NCBI GenBank assembly: GCA_018399935.1
Contig: JAGYNP010000046.1
Span: forward strand, 1 to 5,236
Length of the DNA stretch: 5,236 nt
From: Candidatus Moraniibacteriota bacterium
Lineage (GTDB): Bacteria > Patescibacteriota > Minisyncoccia > Moranbacterales > DUUL01
Direction of reading: 5' to 3'
This document shows, piece by piece, positions 1 to 5,108 of this stretch (position 1 is the stretch's first letter; every line of letters starts with the position of its first letter). Under the pieces are notes generated by a model. It ran no database searches. It saw only the letters and a program-made list of their open reading frames with translations, and was not told the origin of the DNA. The translations under genes and the position numbers were made by a program.

Positions 1-1
1 T

Positions 2-259
2 TTTATAAATCCAGTAAAATTTTTTGTTGGATTTATGGAAATTGTAGGAGAGATTGCCAAAATAATGTCTTTATCATTAAGGCTTTTTGGAAATGTTTTT
101 GCTGGAGAAGTTTTGTTAGCTTCAATGGCAATGATTTTTTCTTTTTTACTTCCAATTCCATTTTTGTTTTTAGAGGTTTTAGTAGGGTTAGTGCAGGCAG
201 CGGTGTTTTCAATATTAACTTTGGTTTTCCTTTCTATGTCAACATCTGAAGCGCATTAA
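2..259 (+). CDS. atpB: F1Fo ATP synthase subunit a, C-terminal part (5' end outside window)
   Basis: This is the last 85 residues of the membrane-embedded stator subunit a, which forms the two ion half-channels beside the c ring. The frame is open from base 2, so the ATG at 35 is an internal methionine and not the start. Seen in the sequence: the family signature SLSLRLFGN, whose arginine (codon 80-82) corresponds to the essential Arg210 of E. coli; AGE after it (E. coli Gly218-Glu219); a Glu at the position of E. coli His245; and Gln (codon 194-196) at the position of Gln252 in the last helix. Two hydrophobic helices and the hydrophilic ending SEAH match the normal C-terminus, so the protein is complete at this end. 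It is followed by a long 276-nt spacer before atpE. Identification is very secure. Confidence 0.97.
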   Translation, partial: FINPVKFFVGFMEIVGEIAKIMSLSLRLFGNVFAGEVLLASMAMIFSFLLPIPFLFLEVLVGLVQAAVFSILTLVFLSMSTSEAH

Positions 260-284
260 ACTTTCATTTTTGGAATATTTTGAG

Positions 285-318
285 TTGAAATTAATAATTT
301 CAATTTGTTGTACAAATT
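285..318 (+). other. Two adjacent A+T-rich hairpins after atpB
   Basis: Positions 285-293 and 295-303 are perfect inverse complements (TTGAAATTA / TAATTTCAA) around one base; as RNA this gives a 7-bp stem with a 5-nt loop. Directly overlapping it, 302-307 pairs with 313-318 (AATTTG / CAAATT, loop TTGTA), followed by TTTT counted from 317. Both stems are weak and A+T-rich. They could be a weak terminator or processing site after atpB, or chance structure in low-complexity sequence. The rest of the 260-535 spacer shows no convincing gene. Confidence 0.25.
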
Positions 319-503
319 TTAGTATGCCTCACTAGAATTATCAATTTTGCTTCAAACTGTTCTTAAAAATAAAAGTTTAATTAAAATTTAAAACTTAGAT
401 TTTGATTTTTAAAAATTGGAATTTAGAATTTATTTGTAATCTGGTGCTTAGAATATTTTCGGTAAATTGTTTCCTGAAAATCAATAAAAGTGGTTTTTAG
501 AAA

Positions 504-509
504 TATAAT
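504..509 (+). promoter_or_regulatory. Candidate -10 box upstream of atpE
   Basis: A perfect TATAAT lies 26 nt before the atpE start codon, so transcription would begin around 516 and give a short leader. No good -35 hexamer is visible 16-18 bp upstream, and TATAAT arises easily by chance in DNA this rich in A+T. An internal promoter here would fit the need for many c subunits per complex. The support is suggestive only. Confidence 0.25.
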
Positions 510-535
510 TTACTAATTAATTAATTAAAAAAATT

Positions 536-775
536 ATGGAAACTGAAATTGTTAAAACAGCTATGGATCTGACCATGTTATCCAAGGGATTAGTTATGGG
601 AGTAGGTGCTATTGGTTCAGGTATTGCCATTGGAATGATTGGTTCTAAAGCGATGGAAGCTATTGGAAGAAATCCAGAAGTGGCTGGAAAAATTATGGCT
701 CCAATGTTGTTGGCTATCGCTTTTGCTGAAGCTATTGCTATTTACTCTTTAGTAGTAGCCTTTATTATTAAGTAA
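536..775 (+). CDS. atpE: F1Fo ATP synthase subunit c (rotor ring)
   Basis: This 79-aa hairpin protein has two membrane helices (about residues 12-36 and 52-78) joined by the polar loop RNPE (45-48), the family's usual R-Q/N-P loop that contacts gamma and epsilon. The ion-binding carboxylate is Glu65 in AFAEAIAIY. Helix 1 carries a Gly/Ala-rich helix-packing stripe (A25, G27, G29, A31, G33). Position 32, which is Gln in Na+-binding rings such as Ilyobacter tartaricus, is Ile here. Residue 66, Ser in that Na+ ring, is Ala. The site is therefore of proton type by family knowledge. The length is normal. The chosen ATG has stops just upstream in frame and no Shine-Dalgarno; the leader is a TTAATTAA-type run. 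Spacers on both sides are long (276 and 175 nt), and a hairpin follows the stop. Confidence 0.97.
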   Translation: METEIVKTAMDLTMLSKGLVMGVGAIGSGIAIGMIGSKAMEAIGRNPEVAGKIMAPMLLAIAFAEAIAIYSLVVAFIIK

Positions 776-788
776 AGCTATTTTTTAT

Positions 789-816
789 GATCTCATCTTT
801 TTTTAAAGGTGAGGTT
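789..816 (+). terminator. Hairpin just after atpE, possible weak terminator or mRNA-stabilising stem
   Basis: Bases 792-800 (CTCATCTTT) pair with 805-813 (AAAGGTGAG) through a TTTT loop, giving nine pairs with one wobble. The stem extends to 789-791 with 814-816 through two wobbles and an A-T pair. It begins 14 nt after the atpE stop. Only TTTT (815-818) follows, so termination would be partial at best. By analogy with other atp operons, such a stem could raise the yield of atpE relative to downstream genes, but that is inference. Confidence 0.4.
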
Positions 817-950
817 TTGTGAGAATAGGTTCCGGAATTTTCAATTTATAATTTAAAAATTTTCAGTTAATTTTTAATGAGATCGAAAATTGAAAGTCAA
901 GGTATTAAAAATTTATTATTGTAAATTAATTTTTATTTTTAAAAATTTCT

Positions 951-1457
951 ATGGACGGAATAATTGAAGCATTTCATTTAGATGGAAAATTATTAGCAGC
1001 TCAGTTAATAAACTTTACTATTGTTCTGGTGGTTTTGTATAAATTTGTTTATGCACCATTGCTAAAAACAATGAATAAAAGAACTAGTAAGATAGAAAAG
1101 GGTCTAGAAGATGCCAAGAAGGCTCAGGAGCAATTGGAGAAATCTGAAAAAAATAGAGATAAAAAGATTAAAGAAACTAAAATTGAAGCTCGGCAATTAC
1201 TGGAAAAAACTCAAGAGGTAGCTAAAAAGAATAAAGAAGAAAGTTTTAGACAAACTAAGCAAGAAACTCAATTAATTATTGAAAATGCTAAAAAGACTAT
1301 TTATTCAGAAAAGGAAAAAATGATTAAAGAAGTTCGTCAAGAAATTGGAAAATTAACTAGCATTGCTTTGAAAAAAGTTTTAGATGAAAAGCAAATTGGA
1401 AAAATGGATGAAAAAATTATTGAAAAAGCTATTAATGATATAAAACAAGATTACTAG
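951..1457 (+). CDS. atpF: F1Fo ATP synthase subunit b (peripheral stalk)
   Basis: This 168-aa stator protein links subunit a in the membrane to delta and alpha on the F1 head, and would act as a dimer. It has a short N-terminus, one membrane helix at about residues 14-36 (LLAAQLINFTIVLVVLYKF), then PLL and the conserved arginine R44 before a long, highly charged, Lys/Glu-rich coiled coil (about 45-145). The tail around 134-165 should bind delta. Length and architecture are typical for bacterial b (E. coli 156 aa). An in-frame TAA at 927-929 with no alternative start supports the ATG. There is no Shine-Dalgarno before it. The stop is a tandem TAG TAG (1455-1460). Only one b-type gene is present, so a homodimer is likely rather than a b/b' pair. 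The identity rests on position in the operon as well as sequence. Confidence 0.95.
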   Translation: MDGIIEAFHLDGKLLAAQLINFTIVLVVLYKFVYAPLLKTMNKRTSKIEKGLEDAKKAQEQLEKSEKNRDKKIKETKIEARQLLEKTQEVAKKNKEESFRQTKQETQLIIENAKKTIYSEKEKMIKEVRQEIGKLTSIALKKVLDEKQIGKMDEKIIEKAINDIKQDY

Positions 1458-1575
1458 TAGCTGATAAAATTTTTTTGAGATTTTTTTATTGATGGTTAAT
1501 AGCCGGTGTTTGATAATAATCGATGAAATTGAGAGAGTAAAAAAATAAAAGGATTTAATTTTTGTAGATAATTTT

Positions 1576-1983
1576 ATGAGAATAACTAATGATCAATATG
1601 CTAGATTATTATATGAAGCTTTCTCTAGCTCTAATGAAAAAGAAAAGAATTCCTTAGTTGCTGGAATTGTTAAATCAATTAAGGATAACAGGAAGCAGGC
1701 TAGTTTAAATAATATTGAAAATCAGTACAAAGTTATTAAGAAAAAGAAGTCTGGTGAATTGAAAGGGGTTGTTTATACGGTTAAGTTGGTAGACCAAAAA
1801 CAAATTTCTAGTATTAAAAAGGTCATTGCTAGCAAAAAAGATATTCCAGAAAAGTCGATAGAGCTTGAAAATAGGGTTGATCCAGGATTGATGGGTGGTT
1901 TTATAGTTAGATTTGATAATGAAGTTTTTGATGGAAGTTTAAAGAATAGATTCGATAAAATTAAACAAGCTTTAATTAATTAG
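1576..1983 (+). CDS. atpH: F1Fo ATP synthase subunit delta (OSCP), short form
   Basis: Delta caps the F1 head, holding the alpha N-termini and the end of the b stalk. The N-terminal signature YARLLYEAF (8-16) and the C-terminal signature VDPGLMGGFIVRFDN...FDGSLKNRF (101-125) are both clear. At 135 aa the protein is about 40 residues shorter than E. coli delta (177). The missing part falls in the N-terminal helical bundle that normally binds alpha, while the C-terminal half that contacts b is full length. The gene is intact and in frame, so this looks like a lineage-specific reduction and not decay. The start is fixed by an in-frame TAA at 1546-1548. An AAGGA (1549-1553) lies 22 nt before the ATG, too far for normal pairing. 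Confidence 0.94.
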   Translation: MRITNDQYARLLYEAFSSSNEKEKNSLVAGIVKSIKDNRKQASLNNIENQYKVIKKKKSGELKGVVYTVKLVDQKQISSIKKVIASKKDIPEKSIELENRVDPGLMGGFIVRFDNEVFDGSLKNRFDKIKQALIN

Positions 1984-2025
1984 TGGAACTTTAAAATTAT
2001 TTTAGAAAAGTTAAATTTTTTTAAA

Positions 2026-2031
2026 AAGGAG
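2026..2031 (+). promoter_or_regulatory. Strong Shine-Dalgarno site for the 27-aa ORF
   Basis: AAGGAG, inside AAAAAGGAGATG, ends 6 nt before the ATG at 2038, which is an ideal spacing. None of the six atp starts in the window has a comparable site. This is the main evidence that the tiny downstream ORF is translated. Confidence 0.75.
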
Positions 2032-2037
2032 ATGTTT

Positions 2038-2121
2038 ATGGATTTTCCGTTAACCTTTTTGATAATTGCTATTTTTCTGACTGCTATCTGGTTTGTTATT
2101 GATTATTTCAGAAAAAAATAA
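2038..2121 (+). CDS. Small single-pass membrane peptide between atpH and atpA
   Basis: I do not recognise this gene. It encodes 27 residues, starting MDFPLTF and ending YFRKK. Residues 5-21 are a nearly unbroken hydrophobic stretch containing Trp18, long enough for one membrane helix. Asp2 lies at the N-terminus, and Asp22 and Arg25-Lys26-Lys27 at the C-terminus, so the positive-inside rule predicts N-terminus out and C-terminus in. A perfect AAGGAG at optimal distance precedes it, and it starts 54 nt after the atpH stop on the same strand. A hairpin follows the stop by 9 nt. Its position inside the operon suggests a small accessory, assembly or regulatory partner of the Fo sector, but no function can be assigned from sequence. 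A leader peptide affecting atpA expression is the main alternative. It could also be a chance ORF, although the ribosome site and membrane character argue against that. Confidence 0.65.
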   Translation: MDFPLTFLIIAIFLTAIWFVIDYFRKK

Positions 2122-2130
2122 TTTAAATTT

Positions 2131-2161
2131 TTGGGAAACATGTTAATGACAAGTTTCCCAA
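2131..2161 (+). other. Perfect 9-bp hairpin downstream of the small ORF
   Basis: TTGGGAAAC (2131-2139) and GTTTCCCAA (2153-2161) are exact inverse complements around a 13-nt loop. Its GGG/CCC core stands out in this A+T-rich spacer. No U-run follows (next bases CTTTCC), so it is not a classical intrinsic terminator. It may mark a processing or stability boundary between the atpH-small ORF mRNA and the atpA leader. Confidence 0.5.
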
Positions 2162-2209
2162 CTTTCCTAAGATAATTTTTATTGTAATTTCTCTATCTAT
2201 TTTAATTTT

Positions 2210-2232
2210 AGCGAAAGTGGATTTATTTCGCT
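2210..2232 (+). other. 7-bp hairpin in the atpA upstream region
   Basis: AGCGAAA (2210-2216) pairs exactly with TTTCGCT (2226-2232) around a 9-nt loop. It is the second stem in the long gap before atpA. TTATTATGATG follows, so it is not a good terminator. It could be part of a structured leader or could be chance. Confidence 0.3.
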
Positions 2233-2316
2233 TATTATGATGAGTAGGTTAAAATTATTTGAGAAAACTATGGTGATCAAAGTTAGGTTACACTAAGGTT
2301 AATAAATTTTAGAAGG

Positions 2317-2322
2317 TATAGT
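2317..2322 (+). promoter_or_regulatory. Candidate -10 box upstream of atpA
   Basis: TATAGT matches five of six bases of the -10 consensus and lies 16 nt before the atpA ATG, so the transcript would have a leader of only about 9 nt. No convincing -35 hexamer is seen. A separate promoter would fit the 217-nt gap after the small ORF, but the match is weak in this base composition. Confidence 0.2.
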
Positions 2323-2338
2323 ATTTAAATAAACACTT

Positions 2339-3874
2339 ATGAATAAAGATTACATTATTGAAAGTTTAAAAAAACAAATTTTGGAAACTGACATTAAACT
2401 TGAAACCAAGAAGATTGGAAGAGTAGTGGAGGTTGGAGATGGAGTAGCCAAGATTATTGGTTTGGATGAAGCTATGATGTCGGAGATGATCAAATTTGAG
2501 AATAACCGAAAAGACAAAGAGGAGGTTTTTGGTGTGGTGATGAATTTAGAAGAAGGTAGTGTTGGGACTGTGGTAATTGGAAATATTGAAAAAATTAAAG
2601 AGGGTGATACAGCTGTTTCTATGGGGAAAGTTTTGTCAGTTCCAGCTACTGAAAAAATGATAGGAAGAGTTATTAATCCGATAGGAAAAGCTGTTGATGG
2701 TAAGGGGGTGATTGACTTTAACGAGACTTATCCTATTGAAAAAATTGCACCAGGAGTTATAACCAGAGAAGGTGTTAACCAACCTTTACAAACTGGGATA
2801 AAAGCACTTGATGCCATGATTCCAATTGGAAGAGGACAAAGAGAATTAATTATTGGAGATAGACAAACTGGAAAAACGGCCATTGCCGTTGATACTATTA
2901 TTAATCAAAAAAATGAGGATGTGATTTGTATTTATGTGGCAATTGGACAAAAAAAATCCAAAATAGCTCAAATTGTTTCAAAATTAGAAGAGAATAAAGC
3001 TATAAATCACACTATTGTGATGGTGGCTGGGGCTTCTGATCCAGTAGCATATTCTTTTATGGCACCTTATGCAGGATGCACTATTGGGGAGTATTTTATG
3101 GATCAAGGTAAAGATGTTCTGATAGTTTTTGACGATCTTTCAAAACATGCTGTGGCATATCGACAAATTTCATTATTATTAAAACGACCGCCAGGCAGAG
3201 AGGCTTATCCAGGAGATGTTTTCTATTTGCATTCTCGTTTATTGGAACGATCAGCTAAAATGAGTAAGAAATATAGAGGAGGTTCAATGACTGCTTTGCC
3301 AATTATTGAGACTCAAGCTGGTGATCTTTCTGCTTATATTCCAACTAATGTTATTTCTATTACTGATGGACAAATTTTCTTAGAAGCCGATCTTTTTTAT
3401 CAAGGAATTAAACCAGCTATTAATGTTGGGCTTTCGGTTTCTCGTGTGGGATCTTCAGCTCAAACTAAGGCTATGAAGAAAGTTGCAGGTAAGGTTAAGT
3501 TGGAATTAGCTCAGTTTAGAGAATTAGAAGCTTTTACTAAATTTGGTTCAGAACTAGATGAAAGAACTCAACAAAAAATTGATAGAGGATTTAGAACCAG
3601 GGAAATTCTTAAACAAGAACAATATAGTCCATTGTTGATGGAAGAACAAGTTGTAATAATGTGGGCTTTAAATAATAGTTATTTTGATGATATTAAAGTT
3701 GAAAATATCAAAAAAACCGAAGTTGATTTGTTGAAATATTTTAGAGAAGGTCAAAGCGATGTTTTAAAAGAAATTGCTGACAAAAAAGAATTAGATGAAA
3801 AATTGGAGAAAAAAATAGAGAAGGGAGTGAGGGATTTTAAAAGCACGATTGAGATGGAAAAGGAAGATAAATAG
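2339..3874 (+). CDS. atpA: F1Fo ATP synthase subunit alpha
   Basis: This is a full-length 511-aa alpha subunit (E. coli 513), the non-catalytic nucleotide-binding partner of beta in the alpha3beta3 head. In order: a delta-binding N-terminal tail (1-25); a beta-barrel domain (about 26-95, IGRVVEVGDGVAKIIGL); the nucleotide-binding domain with Walker A GDRQTGKT (173-180, Lys179) and Walker B LIVFDD (261-266); the motif LLLKRPPGREAYPGDVFYLHSR (279-300); and the arginine finger in SVSRVGSSAQ (Arg369), which reaches into the catalytic site of beta. A helical C-terminal domain follows. All expected residues are present. An in-frame TAA at 2330-2332 fixes the ATG. AGAAGG (2311-2316) is 22 nt away, too far for a normal ribosome site. 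It is followed by atpG after only 38 nt, the tightest junction between atp genes in the window. Confidence 0.99.
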   Translation: MNKDYIIESLKKQILETDIKLETKKIGRVVEVGDGVAKIIGLDEAMMSEMIKFENNRKDKEEVFGVVMNLEEGSVGTVVIGNIEKIKEGDTAVSMGKVLSVPATEKMIGRVINPIGKAVDGKGVIDFNETYPIEKIAPGVITREGVNQPLQTGIKALDAMIPIGRGQRELIIGDRQTGKTAIAVDTIINQKNEDVICIYVAIGQKKSKIAQIVSKLEENKAINHTIVMVAGASDPVAYSFMAPYAGCTIGEYFMDQGKDVLIVFDDLSKHAVAYRQISLLLKRPPGREAYPGDVFYLHSRLLERSAKMSKKYRGGSMTALPIIETQAGDLSAYIPTNVISITDGQIFLEADLFYQGIKPAINVGLSVSRVGSSAQTKAMKKVAGKVKLELAQFRELEAFTKFGSELDERTQQKIDRGFRTREILKQEQYSPLLMEEQVVIMWALNNSYFDDIKVENIKKTEVDLLKYFREGQSDVLKEIADKKELDEKLEKKIEKGVRDFKSTIEMEKEDK

Positions 3875-3912
3875 AAAGATATTGATTAAATTTTAATTAA
3901 AAATTTTTAATT

Positions 3913-4899
3913 ATGCCTAAAGGAACTAAAGAAATTCAAAGACGAATAAAATCGATTAATAATACCCGAAAAATTACTAGAGCCATGGAGATGGTTTCAG
4001 CTGCCAAAATGAAAAAGGAAGTTGATCGGGTTTTATCGATTAGAAGTTATTCTCAATCAGCTTGGAATATTCTTATGAATCTTTCTAAGAGTTTAAGGAA
4101 AGCTCGTCATGGTTTATTGAAAATTAGGAAAGTTGAAAATATCTTGGTGATCGTAGTGACTTCTAATCGAGGTCTGTGTGGAAGTTATAATTCTCAGCTT
4201 TTGAAAAAAGTAATTGATCAAGTCGAAAATCCAGATTCTATTAAAATTAATAGAATTAAAAATAAAAAAATTGTTTCTAGCATACCTAATGATCAATTAA
4301 ATTTTGATTTTATAGCAGTCGGTAAGAAAGGTTTTGAGTATTTAAATCGAAGAAAATACAATATTTCAGCTTTGTATGAAAATTTCAACTATAGTCCTAG
4401 TTTGGACGATGTTAGAGGTTTGGCTAAAATGGTCATTGATGATTATGTTGAAGGTAAATATGACAAAGTAGTTGTGGGTTACACTGATTATATTAATACT
4501 ATCAAGCAAGTTCCAAGAATAAGACAGTTATTACCAGTTTCCCAGGTCGATATAGAAAAGCAAATTGAAGAAATTGAAGGACAAAAGTCTGGTGAAAATG
4601 GGAAAAGAATCGAAAATCCGGTAGAAAGATGGAAAGGGATTAATTATAAAATTGAACCAGAGCCAAAGAAAGTGATTGATTATATTATGCCAAGATTAGT
4701 GGAAATGCAGTTGTATCATGCTATCTTGGAATCTAATGCTTCTAAAGAATCAGCTCGAATGATTGCTATGAAAAATGCTACTGATGCGGCTAATGAGATG
4801 ATGGAAGAATTGAGATATTCATATAATCAGTTAAGACAGATGGGGATTACTCAGGAAATTGCGGAGATTACATCCGGAACGATTAGTCTGGAAGAATAA
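3913..4899 (+). CDS. atpG: F1Fo ATP synthase subunit gamma (central shaft), long form
   Basis: Gamma is the rotating shaft inside the alpha3beta3 head. The N-terminal helix (KEIQRRIKSINNTRKITRAM, then EMVSAAKM, to about residue 33) and the C-terminal helix (ASKESARMIAMKNATDAA, then YNQLRQMGITQEIAEITSG) carry the strongly conserved family wording. TSNRGLCGSYN (83-93) marks the Rossmann-like globular domain. At 328 aa it is about 40 residues longer than E. coli gamma (287). By eye the excess lies in two places: around 108-130 (polar, Lys/Asn-rich, before FDFIAVGKKG) and around 213-244 (Glu/Lys/Gly-rich, after RQLLPVS and before YKIEPEPK). Neither contains cysteine pairs, so they do not resemble the redox insert of chloroplast gamma. 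There is no Shine-Dalgarno before the ATG; the leader is A/T only. Confidence 0.98.
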   Translation: MPKGTKEIQRRIKSINNTRKITRAMEMVSAAKMKKEVDRVLSIRSYSQSAWNILMNLSKSLRKARHGLLKIRKVENILVIVVTSNRGLCGSYNSQLLKKVIDQVENPDSIKINRIKNKKIVSSIPNDQLNFDFIAVGKKGFEYLNRRKYNISALYENFNYSPSLDDVRGLAKMVIDDYVEGKYDKVVVGYTDYINTIKQVPRIRQLLPVSQVDIEKQIEEIEGQKSGENGKRIENPVERWKGINYKIEPEPKKVIDYIMPRLVEMQLYHAILESNASKESARMIAMKNATDAANEMMEELRYSYNQLRQMGITQEIAEITSGTISLEE

Positions 4900-5046
4900 G
4901 AATTTTGAATTTTGAACTTTGAATCAATTTTGAATGTTTTAATGATTTAATTTTTAAAAAAACACAAGCGAAGCTTGTTGTTTAAAAATTAATAAATTAA
5001 ATCATTGAATTGAAATTCGAAATTTAAAATTTAAAATTTGATTTAG
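4900..5046. repeat. Imperfect inverted repeat made of 7-bp units around a central hairpin
   Basis: The spacer between atpG and atpD is almost entirely one palindromic structure. The left end has units GAATTTT, GAATTTT, GAACTTT (4900-4920), then longer variants GAATCAATTTT and GAATGTTTT (to 4940). The right end has GAAATTC, GAAATTT, AAAATTT, AAAATTT, GATTTAG (5012-5046), broadly the inverse complement with the same 7-bp period. Between them, 4941-4953 (AATGATTTAATTT) is exactly complementary to 4994-5006 (13 bp), enclosing a short hairpin with a GCGAAGC tip. The layout resembles a small non-autonomous palindromic element or dispersed intergenic repeat. It begins directly after the atpG stop and contains no ORF. 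Confidence 0.6.
4956..4983 (+). terminator. Intrinsic-terminator-like hairpin at the centre of the atpG-atpD repeat
   Basis: ACAAGC (4964-4969) pairs with GCTTGT (4973-4978) around the trinucleotide GAA, with three further A-T pairs (4959-4961 with 4981-4983) beyond a mismatch. An A-run (4956-4962) precedes the stem, and TTGTTGTTT (4975-4983) makes the 3' side T-rich. The GCGAAGC core is known as an exceptionally stable mini-hairpin, particularly as single-stranded DNA. It could terminate or attenuate transcription before atpD. Because the T-run is interrupted and atpD should be co-transcribed, full termination is uncertain. Confidence 0.4.
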
Positions 5047-5066
5047 CACTCAAGAGTAAATAAATT
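5038..5066 (+). promoter_or_regulatory. Candidate promoter for atpD
   Basis: TTGATT (5038-5043) and TAAATT (5061-5066) are spaced by exactly 17 bp, and each matches four of six consensus bases. They lie just after the terminator-like hairpin and about 43 nt before the atpD start. Such matches are common by chance in A+T-rich DNA. Confidence 0.2.
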
Positions 5067-5108
5067 ACAAACAATTAATAACCATATTTAATAAACTAAC
5101 TAGAAAAA

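Noticed and set aside
35..37. ATG as the start of a 74-aa protein
   Set aside because: The frame is open upstream to base 2 and the preceding residues (FINPVKFFVGF) continue the subunit a sequence, so this is an internal methionine.
360..430. Short A+T palindromes such as ATTTTTAAAAAT
   Set aside because: Expected by chance in sequence of this composition; no G/C pairs or adjoining U-run.
787..822. An 11-aa ORF after atpE
   Set aside because: No ribosome site, and it overlaps the hairpin exactly. The hairpin explains the sequence better.
838..895. Complementary segments TTTCAATTT (839-847) and AAATTGAAA (887-895) before atpF
   Set aside because: Nine A/T-rich pairs with one G-C, across a 39-nt loop; too weak to call as a feature.
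1492..1548. An 18-aa ORF in the atpF-atpH spacer, in the same frame as atpH
   Set aside because: No ribosome site, no membrane or domain character, and it ends at a stop before atpH. I see no evidence that it is an N-terminal piece of delta.
1558..1575. ATT at 1558 as an alternative atpH start, close behind AAGGA (1549-1553)
   Set aside because: ATT starts are very rare, the spacing would be only 4 nt, and the ATG at 1576 already gives the conserved N-terminus at the right distance.
1458..1575. Search for a promoter, gene or RNA in the atpF-atpH spacer
   Set aside because: Only A/T-rich low-complexity sequence was seen, with no convincing hairpin or promoter pair.
4114..4296. A 60-codon open frame on the minus strand
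   Set aside because: It lies wholly inside atpG, is rich in Asn/Phe/Ile as expected from the antisense of A/T-rich coding sequence, and has no recognisable motif or ribosome site.
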